Part shown: piece by piece, positions 16,401 through 24,230 of the stretch
How the letters are laid out: each line of letters opens with the position of its first letter
Numbering within the stretch: the stretch's first letter is position 1
Assembly: GCA_910586195.1 (NCBI GenBank)
Contig: CAJUHO010000002.1
Coordinates: 1-64,000 of the forward strand
Length of the DNA: 64,000 bases
Direction: 5' to 3'
Source: an uncultured Bacilli bacterium
GTDB lineage: Bacteria; Bacillota_I; Bacilli_A; RF39; UBA660
Position numbers and translations under genes: made by a program
Notes under the pieces: model-generated
Databases searched by the model: none
Seen by the model: the letters and a program-made list of their open reading frames with translations, nothing else
Told to the model about the DNA's origin: nothing

Positions 16401-16739
16401 ATGTTTTTAATAACAACAAAGGTAAACAAGGGAATTATATTTTTACGCTTATATGGATCTTTAAATAAGAAAACAATTAAAGAGTTTTCCGAGGAGATTA
16501 ATTATCTTTTATATGAACAGGGGACTAAAAAATTAGTCATTAATTTTGATGAAGTAAGAGTGAGTTGCAATGATATTTTTTCTACAATTGGCAATAAACT
16601 AATAGAAATATTTTTAAGTTGTGGAGAAGTGGCATTATGTGGATTAACGCAAAAAGAAGAAGCATGTATTGGAAGACGAGAAGAACAATTGTTTTTTGTA
16701 GATAGTGAATTAGATGCGTTTCAGTATTTAGTAAACTAG
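16401..16739 (+). CDS. spoIIAA: SpoIIAA-like STAS protein with lost phosphorylation site
   Basis: This is a 112-aa STAS-domain protein. It aligns with Bacillus SpoIIAA without gaps across KLVINFDEVRV...EVALCGL. In SpoIIAA the phosphorylated Ser58 lies in MDSSGLG; here the same columns read Cys56-Asn57-Asp58 (VSCNDIF), so the phospho-serine is Asn. The family's job is to bind SpoIIAB and free sigma-F. The start at 16401 has GAGGTGA six bases upstream; an ATG 23 codons earlier has none and lies among the Spo0A boxes. AGGAGGG at its stop serves sigF, 12 bases on. Position gives the name; biochemical equivalence is doubtful. Confidence 0.75.
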   Translation: MFLITTKVNKGIIFLRLYGSLNKKTIKEFSEEINYLLYEQGTKKLVINFDEVRVSCNDIFSTIGNKLIEIFLSCGEVALCGLTQKEEACIGRREEQLFFVDSELDAFQYLVN

Positions 16740-16751
16740 GAGGGAAAATAA

Positions 16752-17387
16752 GTGGATGACATACTAGAATATGAAAACTTAGTTTGGAGTATTATTGCAA
16801 AGTATGGAAGTTATTTTGATAAGGAAGACTTATATCAAGTAGGGATGATAGGACTCATGAATGCATATAGAAACTTTGATTCTGAAAAAGGTGTTAAGTT
16901 TTCTACTTATGCTTACCAATATATTTTTGGTGAAGTTCATAAATATGTACAAGAGACTAGGAGTGTTCGAATTAGTAAAGATATGTTAAAACTAAATAGA
17001 GCATTAGAGAAAGGACGTGACGTTTTACGTCAAACATTAATGCATGAGCCAAGTGATTTTGAACTTTCGGTCTTTTTAGAAATTGACGAGGAGAAGTTGA
17101 GAGAAGCAAAAGCTTCGGGTGAGATGGTGAAAAGCTTAGATGCCATGTTAGGAGAAGATATTAATTTATATGATCGATTAAGTGTAGAAGAAAAACAGCT
17201 AACCTCAGAAGTATTAGATTTAAAATCAGAAATTGCCTCTTTAGAAGAGGATGATAGAAATCTAATATATAGTCGCTATTTTCTAGATTTAACACAGCAA
17301 GAGGTATCACAGAATTTGGGGATTTCTCAAGTACAAGTTTCAAGAAAGGAGAGTAAGGTTTTAAATAAATTAAAGACAAGACTTTAA
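16752..17387 (+). CDS. sigF: Sigma-F, forespore RNA polymerase sigma factor (short N-terminus)
   Basis: This 211-aa sigma-70-family factor has region 2 (YENLVWSII..., DLYQVGMIGLMNAYRNFD, VKFSTYAYQYIFGEV), region 3 and region 4 ending in the sigma-F/G/B-type helix LGISQVQVSRKES. It starts with GTG behind AGGAGGG. TAA directly precedes the GTG in frame, so the roughly 45 N-terminal residues of Bacillus sigma-F are truly absent. It follows spoIIAA by 12 bases, leaving no space for spoIIAB (about 440 bases). Position after dacF-spoIIAA and before spoVA identifies it; sigma-G is the less likely alternative. Sigma-F directs early forespore genes. Confidence 0.85.
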   Translation: MDDILEYENLVWSIIAKYGSYFDKEDLYQVGMIGLMNAYRNFDSEKGVKFSTYAYQYIFGEVHKYVQETRSVRISKDMLKLNRALEKGRDVLRQTLMHEPSDFELSVFLEIDEEKLREAKASGEMVKSLDAMLGEDINLYDRLSVEEKQLTSEVLDLKSEIASLEEDDRNLIYSRYFLDLTQQEVSQNLGISQVQVSRKESKVLNKLKTRL

Positions 17388-17415
17388 AAAGGAAAAGAAT
17401 ATTTTCCTTTTTTTG
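17386..17415 (+). terminator. Terminator between sigF and spoVAC
   Basis: The stem AAAAAGGAAAA / TTTTCCTTTTT (17386-17396, 17402-17412) has a 5-base loop and a T-run. It separates the sigF unit from spoVA, so spoVAC needs its own promoter. Confidence 0.85.
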
Positions 17416-17443
17416 TATAATTTAGAAAAAAATATTCATGCTA
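17414..17443 (+). promoter_or_regulatory. Sigma-G-type forespore promoter for spoVA
   Basis: TGTATA (17414-17419), 17 bases, then CATGCTA (17437-17443) fits the sigma-G pattern TGHATA-N17/18-CATRCTA. SpoVA genes are sigma-G dependent in Bacillus. The predicted start near 17450 leaves a leader of about 9 bases that barely includes the GGTGAT site, which is the main reason for caution. Confidence 0.5.
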
Positions 17444-17458
17444 CTAATGGTGATTAAT

Positions 17459-17902
17459 ATGGTAAATAAGAAGTATGAACAGATAGTGAGTAAGCATAAG
17501 CCAACAGAACATCGAGAACAAAATGCCCTTGTTGCGTTTATTGTTGGAGGTTTGGTTGGTATTTTAGGTGAAACACTAATTCAACTATTTTGTCATAAGT
17601 TTCACATCTCTAGAAGTGAAGCTTCTGTGTGTATGATGATTACACTTATTTTTATTGCTTCCTTATGTACAGCATTAGGATTTTTTGACAATTTAGTGAG
17701 TTTTGCACGCTGTGGTCTGTTGATTCCTATTACGGGTTTTGCACATTCTATGACTTCGGCGGCGATTGATTACAGAAAGGAAGGTCCCATTTATGGACTT
17801 GGTAGTAACATATTTAAATTAGCAGGATCTGTAATCTTATATGGCGTAGTTTCTGCCTGGTTTTTTGGAATTATTCGAATATTAATTGGAGGTGGCGCAT
17901 GA
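17459..17902 (+). CDS. spoVAC: SpoVAC, spore DPA-channel membrane protein
   Basis: This membrane protein of about 147 aa has four or five helices and the SpoVAC signature: KHRP-like KHKPTEHREQNALVAFIVGGLVG, FFDNLVSFARCGLLIPITGFAHSMTSAAIDYRKEGPIYGLGSN and a C-terminal helix. Some positions are quoted in parts because the run is long. SpoVA proteins take up dipicolinic acid into the forespore and release it at germination. The start at 17459 has GGTGAT five bases upstream; an ATG at 17438 overlaps the promoter. The stop overlaps the next ATG (ATGA). Confidence 0.93.
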   Translation: MVNKKYEQIVSKHKPTEHREQNALVAFIVGGLVGILGETLIQLFCHKFHISRSEASVCMMITLIFIASLCTALGFFDNLVSFARCGLLIPITGFAHSMTSAAIDYRKEGPIYGLGSNIFKLAGSVILYGVVSAWFFGIIRILIGGGA

Positions 17903-18894
17903 GTAGTAAATATAAAAATGTTTATTTACAAGAATCTGCTACTGTTGTAGGACCCTATGAAAAAGAAGGTCCATTAAGCAAGTATTTCGATAAAAAGTAT
18001 GACGACTTATATTGTGGTGCTGATTCTTGGGAAAAAGCAGAGGTAAAATTATTAAAGGAAAGTTTGAATTTACTTTTGAAAAAAAAGGGAATTAAAAAGG
18101 AAGATATTGATTTGGTAATTTCAGGTGATTTATTAAATCAAATTACTTCTTCTAGTTATGCAGGCAGTCCCCTAAATACGCCATTTTTAGGTATTTATAG
18201 TGCTTGTGCTACTAGTATAGAAGCAATGATATTGGCATCTACCTTTGTAGATTGCAAGCGTAAAAAAAATGTGGTAATTGCTACAAGCTCCCACAATATG
18301 TCAAGCGAGAAACAGTTTCGTAATCCAACAGAATATGGAGCACCAAAGCCAATGACTGCTACTTTTACAGCAACTGGTGGTGCCTCAGCACTAATATCGG
18401 CTGAAAAAAGTTCGATAAAAGTCGAATCAGGAACTATTGGACGTATTATTGACTATAATCAAAAAGATCCTTTTAATATGGGTGCTGCAATGGCAGGTGC
18501 TGCTGCGGATACTATTTATAGACATTTGACTGATCTTAAAAGAGATGTAGATTATTATGATTTAATTTTAACAGGGGATTTAGGCAAATACGGTAAAGAG
18601 ATTTTAAAGGATTATATGAGGGAAGAGTATAAAATTGACCTTAGTAAAAATTATAATGACTGCGGTGTGATTTTGTATGATACAGATAAACAAAAACAAG
18701 TGCAAGCAGGAGGGTCTGGTCCTGTCTGTAGTGCTCTTGTCAACTTTACAATGATAATGGACAAACTTAAGAAAAAGGAATTGAAGCGTGTTTTATTAGT
18801 TGCAACGGGAGCCTTATTTTCTCCTACCTTTGTATATCAAAAAGAAAATATTTTAAGTATTGCACATGCTATTAGTTTGGAGGCGGTAGAATGA
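17899..18894 (+). CDS. spoVAD: SpoVAD, spore DPA-uptake protein (thiolase-like fold)
   Basis: This 331-aa protein has the thiolase/KAS III-like fold of SpoVAD, which binds dipicolinic acid on the inner spore membrane. Typical parts are VGPYEKEGPLSKYFDKKYDD near the N-terminus, SGDLLNQ, GIYSACATSIEAM around the former catalytic Cys, and CGVILYD and GSGPVCSA near the end. Length matches Bacillus SpoVAD (338). It overlaps spoVAC and spoVAE by four bases each, so the three are translationally coupled. Confidence 0.95.
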   Translation: MSSKYKNVYLQESATVVGPYEKEGPLSKYFDKKYDDLYCGADSWEKAEVKLLKESLNLLLKKKGIKKEDIDLVISGDLLNQITSSSYAGSPLNTPFLGIYSACATSIEAMILASTFVDCKRKKNVVIATSSHNMSSEKQFRNPTEYGAPKPMTATFTATGGASALISAEKSSIKVESGTIGRIIDYNQKDPFNMGAAMAGAAADTIYRHLTDLKRDVDYYDLILTGDLGKYGKEILKDYMREEYKIDLSKNYNDCGVILYDTDKQKQVQAGGSGPVCSALVNFTMIMDKLKKKELKRVLLVATGALFSPTFVYQKENILSIAHAISLEAVE

Positions 18895-19241
18895 TATTTG
18901 TATATTCGTTTTTATTTGCAGGATTTATTTGTCTTATTTCACAACTTATTTTAGATAATACCAAATTAACGCCAGGGCATATTACTAGTATTTTAGTAGT
19001 TCTTGGTGCTGCACTTGATACCTTTAGTATTTATGATAAAATTGTGGAAGTAGTCGGCGGAGGTGCTATGGTTCCTATTACTAGTTTTGGGCATTTACTT
19101 ATTCATGGAGCTTTAGCAAAAGTAGATGTAATGGGACCTTTGGGTATTGTTATGGGAATGTTTGACTTAACAGCCTCAGGTATTACTGCAGCAATTGTAT
19201 TTTCCTTTATTTTTGCTTTGTTTTTTAAACCAAAGAATTAA
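18891..19241 (+). CDS. spoVAE: SpoVAE(b), spore DPA-channel membrane protein
   Basis: This 116-aa membrane protein has three to four helices. Motifs are LTPGHITSILVVLGAALDTF, GGGAMVPITSFGHLLIHGAL and GLTAG-like ASGITAAIVF, as in SpoVAEb. With SpoVAC and SpoVAD it completes the minimal C-D-E set used by many Clostridia; spoVAA, AB, AEa and AF are not present here. No clear terminator follows; the next gene starts 44 bases on with its own GAGGTG. Confidence 0.93.
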   Translation: MIFVYSFLFAGFICLISQLILDNTKLTPGHITSILVVLGAALDTFSIYDKIVEVVGGGAMVPITSFGHLLIHGALAKVDVMGPLGIVMGMFDLTASGITAAIVFSFIFALFFKPKN

Positions 19242-19285
19242 TAAAGAATTCTAACTTCTTATTTAGAAACTTTGAGGTGTTTTTT

Positions 19286-19885
19286 ATGAAATTATCTACG
19301 TTAGATAGGAGTACAATTAATGAATCTATTGTAGAAGATATACTATTTTCTATTCCAATGGATGATTTTCAAAAGGGTGACTTGATTTTAGTTTTTGGAA
19401 CTTCTGTTTTTTTAGAAGAGAGAATGGATAAGGCTATAGAACTTTATTTTCAAAACAGGGCTCCTAGAATGTTGCTTTCTGGTGGTAGAGGAAATGGGAG
19501 CACGATAGAGGAAAGTGTATTAATGAAAAAGTATGCGCTTGAAAGAGGCGTATTAGAAAAGGATATTTTGATAGAGACAGATTCTAATAATACTACAGAG
19601 AATGTATTAAGCTCTCTACTTGTACTACAGAAAGTAGGACTTCTCCAAGACATAAGACAAGTATTGGTAGTTACCAGTATTTATCATATAAAAAGATGTA
19701 TGTTGACATTATCTAGGTATATGCCAGACTGGATTAGCTATAGTTATTGTCCAGCTGGCTCTATTTCTTTACAAAAAGAAAATTGGAAAAATAATTCCAA
19801 TACTCGTAAAAGACTATTTTTAGAGGTTTATAATATGCTCCGTTATGTTAGAAAGGGGATTATTGATGATTGTGAAATCTCTTAG
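19286..19885 (+). CDS. YdcF/SanA-type DUF218 protein
   Basis: This 199-aa soluble protein has the DUF218 (YdcF) pattern: DLILVFGTSVFLEERMD, RMLLSGGRGNGSTIEESVLMK, ETDSNNTTENVLSS and VVTSIYHIKRCMLTL. Family members bind nucleotide-like ligands and are suspected to act in envelope metabolism; no reaction is certain. No transmembrane segment is seen, unlike SanA. The ATG at 19286 has GAGGTG seven bases upstream. It may be read through from spoVAE. Confidence 0.8.
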   Translation: MKLSTLDRSTINESIVEDILFSIPMDDFQKGDLILVFGTSVFLEERMDKAIELYFQNRAPRMLLSGGRGNGSTIEESVLMKKYALERGVLEKDILIETDSNNTTENVLSSLLVLQKVGLLQDIRQVLVVTSIYHIKRCMLTLSRYMPDWISYSYCPAGSISLQKENWKNNSNTRKRLFLEVYNMLRYVRKGIIDDCEIS

Positions 19886-19889
19886 GGCA

Positions 19890-20195
19890 TTATCTCTCTA
19901 TATTAGAAAGTTCAATTACTTTGTCCATAGAGTCATCTTTGGCTAGGATGTTTTTATGATTTTCTCCACATTTTTCACAAATATATAATATTTTATAAGT
20001 TTCTCTAAACTTCTCAATTCCTATTGGTTTTAAAAGACCTTGACATAAATTGCTTCTATCTCCAGGATTAATATCTACATGCTTGGAATATAGACAGTAT
20101 GGACAATGATCTCTTGCTGTATAGTGTAATTGTTTTACCTGCTTGTGACAGTTTTCACAAATAAAATTTTCATCTACCATATGAAATTTTTTCAT
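19890..20195 (-). CDS. RNHCP-domain zinc-binding protein
   Basis: This 101-aa protein has the RNHCP layout: FICENCHKQV, then RDHCPYCLYSKHVDINPGDR, LCQGLLKPIG and a last CEKCGENHKN before AKDDS. Two Cys-x-x-Cys pairs and a His-Cys-Pro-x-Cys group suggest one or two zinc sites. The family is found in many Firmicutes and its function is unknown. The gene is leftward, convergent with ydcF (4 bases apart) and divergent from scpA. Confidence 0.85.
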   Translation of the reverse strand: MKKFHMVDENFICENCHKQVKQLHYTARDHCPYCLYSKHVDINPGDRSNLCQGLLKPIGIEKFRETYKILYICEKCGENHKNILAKDDSMDKVIELSNIER

Positions 20196-20267
20196 TTTAT
20201 CACCTTTTCAAAGTATACCATATATACTTATTTTATGATATACTGTTATTATACTGGAGGGGATAAA

Positions 20268-20984
20268 ATGGATTTAGATATAAGTATTGATGAATTTGAG
20301 GGACCTCTAGACTTATTACTTCATTTGATTAAAGAAAGTAAAATGGACATTTTTAATATAGAAATTGAAAAAATTACGGATCAATATTTAAGGTATATTG
20401 AGCATCAAGAAAAATTAAACTTAGAAATTTCTAGTGGTTATTTGGTAATGGCTGCAGAACTTATAGAAATGAAATCTAGATTGCTTCTTCCAAGGACTAC
20501 AGTAGAAGAGGAGATGGAGGAGGAAGATCCAAAAGAAGATTTAGTGGCTAGATTATTAGAATATCAAGCTTATAAGGAAATTACAAAAACTTTGAAAGAG
20601 AAAGAAGAAATTCGTAAAGAAATTTATACAAAGGCCCCAGATAACTTTTCACAGTATCGAGAAGAAGGTGTTTCCTTACAGGGTGACATTAGTTTAGATG
20701 ATTTATTAGATGCTTTTCAAAAGTATTTGCGTAGAATGCAAAAGATGAAGCCATTAAAGACAAAAGTTACGATTAAAGAAATATCGGTTTCCTCAAGGCA
20801 GACCGATATTAAAAAGATTTTATTTAAGAAGAAAAAAGTTTCTTTTTTTGAGCTTTTTCCTGAATTTTCAAAAGAATATATTGTGGCAACATTCTTAGCA
20901 ATTTTAGAAATGGCCAAGGAAAAGGAGTTGCGAATTGTTCAAAATAATAATTTTGATGATATAATTTGTGAGGTGGTATCGTGA
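20268..20984 (+). CDS. scpA: ScpA, kleisin of the SMC condensin complex
   Basis: This 238-aa kleisin bridges the SMC heads and binds ScpB for chromosome segregation. The N-terminal IDEFEGPLDLLLHLIKESKMDI is the SMC-neck-binding motif and the C-terminal winged-helix part (about 190-235) contains FFELFPEFSKEYIVATFLAILEMAK. CTGGAGGGGAT lies before the ATG. Longer upstream reading in the same frame has no ribosome site. scpB follows with a four-base overlap. Confidence 0.95.
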   Translation: MDLDISIDEFEGPLDLLLHLIKESKMDIFNIEIEKITDQYLRYIEHQEKLNLEISSGYLVMAAELIEMKSRLLLPRTTVEEEMEEEDPKEDLVARLLEYQAYKEITKTLKEKEEIRKEIYTKAPDNFSQYREEGVSLQGDISLDDLLDAFQKYLRRMQKMKPLKTKVTIKEISVSSRQTDIKKILFKKKKVSFFELFPEFSKEYIVATFLAILEMAKEKELRIVQNNNFDDIICEVVS

Positions 20985-21559
20985 ATTTAGAATCAGTATT
21001 AGAGGGGCTTCTTTTCGTGGTTGGGGAAGAGGGCTTAACTTTAGAGCAGATTGAGAGAACTTTAGAAATAGACGATAATGAGGCAAAGAAATTGGTGCAA
21101 AAGTTAAAGTTGGAATATGAAAATAATACACAGAGAGGATTGCGTATTGATTTTTTAGGAAATAAGTTTAAACTTACAACGAAAAAGGAACATCGTTCTT
21201 ATTATCAAAAATTAATTGAGAATCCTGATACTAATACATTAAGCCAATCTGCTCTAGAAACTTTAGCGATTATTGCCTATAATGAACCAATTACTCGTGT
21301 AAGTGTGGATAATCTTCGTGGTGTTAGTAGTGCTCAGATGATTCGAAAATTGGTTGCTAAAGGATTTATCAAAGAAAGTGGAAGAAGTAATTTACCAGGA
21401 CGTCCTATTCTTTATGAAACTACAAATGAGTTTTTAGATTATTTTGGTCTTGCTACAATTGATGATTTGCCTGATATGCGCAAGTTTTTAGAGGAGGAAA
21501 CAGAAGTAATTGAAGATTCCGATTTATACCAGTCAAAATATAAAGAATTGGAGATGTAA
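20981..21559 (+). CDS. scpB: ScpB, winged-helix partner of ScpA
   Basis: This 192-aa protein has two winged-helix domains: LLFVVGEEGLTLEQIERTL and, later, SALETLAIIAYNEPITRVSVDNLRGV, the ScpB signature. It starts at GTG, overlapping the scpA stop (GTGA). As a dimer it binds the ScpA linker. The length is normal. After it lies about 190 bases of spacer with the tRNA-Leu promoter. Confidence 0.95.
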   Translation: MNLESVLEGLLFVVGEEGLTLEQIERTLEIDDNEAKKLVQKLKLEYENNTQRGLRIDFLGNKFKLTTKKEHRSYYQKLIENPDTNTLSQSALETLAIIAYNEPITRVSVDNLRGVSSAQMIRKLVAKGFIKESGRSNLPGRPILYETTNEFLDYFGLATIDDLPDMRKFLEEETEVIEDSDLYQSKYKELEM

Positions 21560-21705
21560 TGACAATATATTTTTGAGTATCATAGCTGTTGGATTTCGTT
21601 ATTGCAGAAGTAAAATAATTGGTAGCAAATTTAACTGGTATCCTTTTTTCATTGCATAGCATAACTGACTTTATAGGCGAATTTTACTTTTTTGTGTAAT
21701 TTAGT

Positions 21706-21735
21706 GGGACAAATACAGATATTTTATGTTATAAT
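21706..21735 (+). promoter_or_regulatory. Promoter of tRNA-Leu
   Basis: GGGACA (21706-21711), 18 bases and a consensus TATAAT (21730-21735) lie 12 bases before the tRNA 5' end. The -35 matches only in GACA. Confidence 0.6.
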
Positions 21736-21747
21736 GTATTTGTACTT

Positions 21748-21834
21748 GCTCGCATGGCGGAATTGGTAGACGCGATAGACTCAAAATCTATTTTCCGCGA
21801 GGAAGTCTCGGTTCAAGTCCGAGTGCGAGCACCA
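21748..21834 (+). tRNA. tRNA-Leu (anticodon CAA), CCA encoded
   Basis: This 87-nt gene folds as a class II tRNA. The acceptor stem GCTCGCA / TGCGAGC is perfect, the anticodon stem is ATAGA / TCTAT with loop CTCAAAA (anticodon CAA, reading UUG), and there is a long variable arm CGCGAGGAAGTCTCG-type segment followed by the T-loop GGTTCAAGTCC. The 3' CCA is encoded. It is the left boundary of the accessory island. Confidence 0.95.
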
Positions 21835-21912
21835 GTAGGAAATACATTCGAACTTTTAAAAAGAGTTTGAATTTAATCAATCAACTTTTTCTAAAAGGAA
21901 GTTGATTTTTTA
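21831..21912 (+). terminator. tRNA-Leu tail: conserved tail motif plus terminator (copy A)
   Basis: After ACCA the sequence runs GTAGGAAATACATTCGAACTTTT, then a hairpin ATCAACTT / AAGTTGAT (21880-21887, 21899-21906) with T-run. This ACCA + TCGAACTTT + hairpin layout recurs four more times up to 32.2 kb. Confidence 0.75.
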
Positions 21913-22494
21913 GTTTAAAAAATAATTTTGAGAGTTAAATCACTAACTAACAATTATTTTAATTCCTCTATTGGACAATAGGAATCCACTTATAATTCTT
22001 TTTTTTGAAATGCGCTAAAACAAAAAAATATTTTTGCTTTAGCAAATAAGTATGACGAATTATAAGTGCCTCTTGTCAATAGATTTTCTCAAAATAAATA
22101 GCAAACACTAACTGTCATTATTTTTCTTTTTATAAAAATACAAGTCGCCATCTATTCACTAATTTTTTAAAAAACATCACATTTTTTGAATGAGCATAAG
22201 CGTTGGACACCATTAAAATTATTTTACACTTGTAAAATGGTATTTTTTCGTGGTGCCATTTCTATTTTTGCATTTGCAAAAATGACTACTATGATACTAA
22301 AATATGATTACACAATCAATAAAAACTATATAATTACTTAGTCTTTAATCTAATAAATGATGACATAGAAAGACTACTTTTCTCAGATTTTCAAATATTT
22401 TCAAAAAAAGTGACGATGCACTAATGAAAAGAATGTAAAATTATTGTATAATATTTATAAATAAAACTAGTGGCTTGAAAGTAAGGTGATTCTA
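21913..22494. other. Gene-free stretch with nested and simple palindromes
   Basis: No open frame with a ribosome site is visible. Apart from the nested inverted repeat at 21967-22083, it contains ATTTTACA-CT-TGTAAAAT and ATTTTTGCA-TT-TGCAAAAAT in the 22220-22290 area, plus a partial pairing between GGACACCATT and GTGGTGCC. A TATAAT near 22447 may start the rhuM pseudogene. The base composition is very A+T rich. Confidence 0.5.
21967..22083. repeat. 117-nt nested inverted repeat (hairpin or MITE-like)
   Basis: Three nested arms pair in order: TCTATTGGACA with TGTCAATAGA (21967-21977, 22074-22083, one bulge), CACTTATAATTC with GAATTATAAGTG (21987-21998, 22057-22068, perfect 12 bp) and GCTAAAACAAAAA with TTTTTGCTTTAGC (22014-22026, 22031-22043). 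The element could be a structured RNA or a small non-autonomous mobile element. Confidence 0.6.
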
Positions 22495-23507
22495 ATGAAT
22501 GAAAAAAAATAGTATTTTATAATGATGAAGAAAATGATGTTTTGGTAAGTGTTGCTTATAGAGACGAAACATTCTGGCTAACTCAAAAAACAATTAGTGA
22601 ACTATTTGACAAAGACGTCAAAACAATAAATAGACATCTTATAAATATTTATGAAGAAGGAGAATTATTAAAAAGTACAACTATCTCGAAATTTGAGATA
22701 GTTCAAAAAGAGGGAAACAGAAATGTAAAAAGAAATGTTGATTTTTATAATTTAGATGCAGTAATTGCAGTAGGATATAGAGTTAACTCTAAAGCTGCTA
22801 CTAGATTTCGTATTTGGGCTACTAATACTTTAAGAGAATATATTATTAAAGGATTTGTACTGAATGATGATATGTTAAAAAACGGCAAGAAATTTGGTAA
22901 AGATTATTTTGATGAATTATTAGAGAGAATTAGGGATATCAGAGCAAGTGAACGAAGAAGCTATCAAAAAATTACAGACATCTATCAAACTGTATGTGCC
23001 GATTATGATAAAAATAGTGAACAAACAAAACTTTTTTATAAGATTATTCAAAACAAACTCCACTTTGCCATAACGGGTGAAACAGCTGCAGAGATAATAT
23101 AGAGTCGTGCTAATAGTGATAAACCAAATATGGGCTTAACTACTTGGAAAGGAAGTCCAAAAGACAAAATAATGAGAAGTGATACTCATATTGCCAAGAA
23201 TTATTTAAATCAAAAGGAAATGGATAGATTAAATCGACTAGTTACCATGTTTATTGATTATGCAGAATATAATACACTAGAAGAAAATATTTTAACTATG
23301 AATGATTTACTAAAAACAACAGATCAATTTTTATCATTTAATAATAGCAAATTATTAGATAACTCTGGTAAAATATCACATAAATTGGCAATTAAAAAAG
23401 CGGATGAAGAATATGATAAATTCAAAGTAAAACAAGATAAAGAATATATATCCGATTTTGATGAAGTATTAGATAAGTATTTGAGAGGAATCGAAGATGG
23501 AAAATAA
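22495..23507 (+). pseudogene. RhuM-family protein, inactivated by frameshift and nonsense
   Basis: The reading frame gives a RhuM-family (PF13310-type) protein: DETFWLTQKTISELFDKDVKTINRHL, KRNVDFYNLDAVIAVGYRVNSKAATRFRIWA and NYLNQKEMDRLNRLVTMFIDYAE (quoted in parts). AAGGTGATTCTA and ATG at 22495 give MNEKK then TAG. With nine instead of eight A's in the run at 22502-22509 the frame would continue as MNEKKIVFYNDEEND. A second lesion is TAG at 23100-23102, where relatives usually have Tyr (EIIY). Both halves lie in one frame. The function of RhuM is unknown; it is common on mobile islands. Confidence 0.8.
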
Positions 23508-24207
23508 TTTTTTATGTAAAGATATTTCGGAAATCAATTTAGAACATTCATATTTTCATTATACTAACAAACAAAATCTCTATACAATATTTAAAAATGG
23601 TTTAGAACCTAGGATTGGAGAAAATTCTCTTTATGTAGAAAAAACACCTAAAGTATTCTTTGTAGAAGGTGAAAAAGGCATTATTACTATTATGGATGTT
23701 TGGCTAAAATGGTTAACTTCAAAAAGTAGTTGTAACAAATTTATATATTGGTTTGGAACTATGTATATGCGAATTCCATTTTGTATAAAATGCATTCCAA
23801 ATTATGTAGTCAAAAGAAATTTAAAAGATACTAAAAAACGGAACAAAGTATATGAAAAAATGAAGTATATTCTTGATAATAGTATTTTTCTTGTTTTAAA
23901 TTTAACTCCAAAAGAAGATTTTGACTATAATGACATAGATGAAGTTAAGAATACATATTATGAAAGTTTTTTAAAATTATTATATCCAAGTGATAGTGAT
24001 ATTAAAAATGTTAAAATGGAATATTGGAATATGCATACATATTCGGGGAAAGTTATCCCCCCCAAAAAAATATCTATATTGATGGATAAAAATAATTATT
24101 GTGCTAATACAATACTTACTAAAATTATAGAAAATAACATTGATTATATTAAAAAAAATTATGATTTCTTGTATGAATATTACATATATATTCAAAAATT
24201 AAAGTAA
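23497..24207 (+). CDS. Unknown protein, possible ADP-ribosyltransferase-like N-terminus
   Basis: This 236-aa protein is not securely recognised. Its N-terminal part SYFHYTNKQNLYTIFKNGLEPRIGENS (quoted in parts) resembles the His-Tyr strand and following helix seen at the start of ADP-ribosyltransferase-like or Tpt1/KptA-like folds, and then VEKTPKVFFVEGEKGI. No complete catalytic set (for example a clear C-terminal Glu motif) can be confirmed. The start has GAGGAA upstream and overlaps the end of the rhuM pseudogene by 11 bases, so it was probably the second gene of that unit. It appears intact. Confidence 0.5.
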   Translation: MENNFLCKDISEINLEHSYFHYTNKQNLYTIFKNGLEPRIGENSLYVEKTPKVFFVEGEKGIITIMDVWLKWLTSKSSCNKFIYWFGTMYMRIPFCIKCIPNYVVKRNLKDTKKRNKVYEKMKYILDNSIFLVLNLTPKEDFDYNDIDEVKNTYYESFLKLLYPSDSDIKNVKMEYWNMHTYSGKVIPPKKISILMDKNNYCANTILTKIIENNIDYIKKNYDFLYEYYIYIQKLK

Positions 24208-24230
24208 TTGTAAACGTGGTTACTACACGC

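Noticed and set aside
16739..16752. A hidden or frameshifted spoIIAB between spoIIAA and sigF
   Set aside because: Only 12 bases lie between the stop and the GTG start, filled by the AGGAGGG ribosome site. No GHKL-type ATPase motifs occur nearby in any frame I read.
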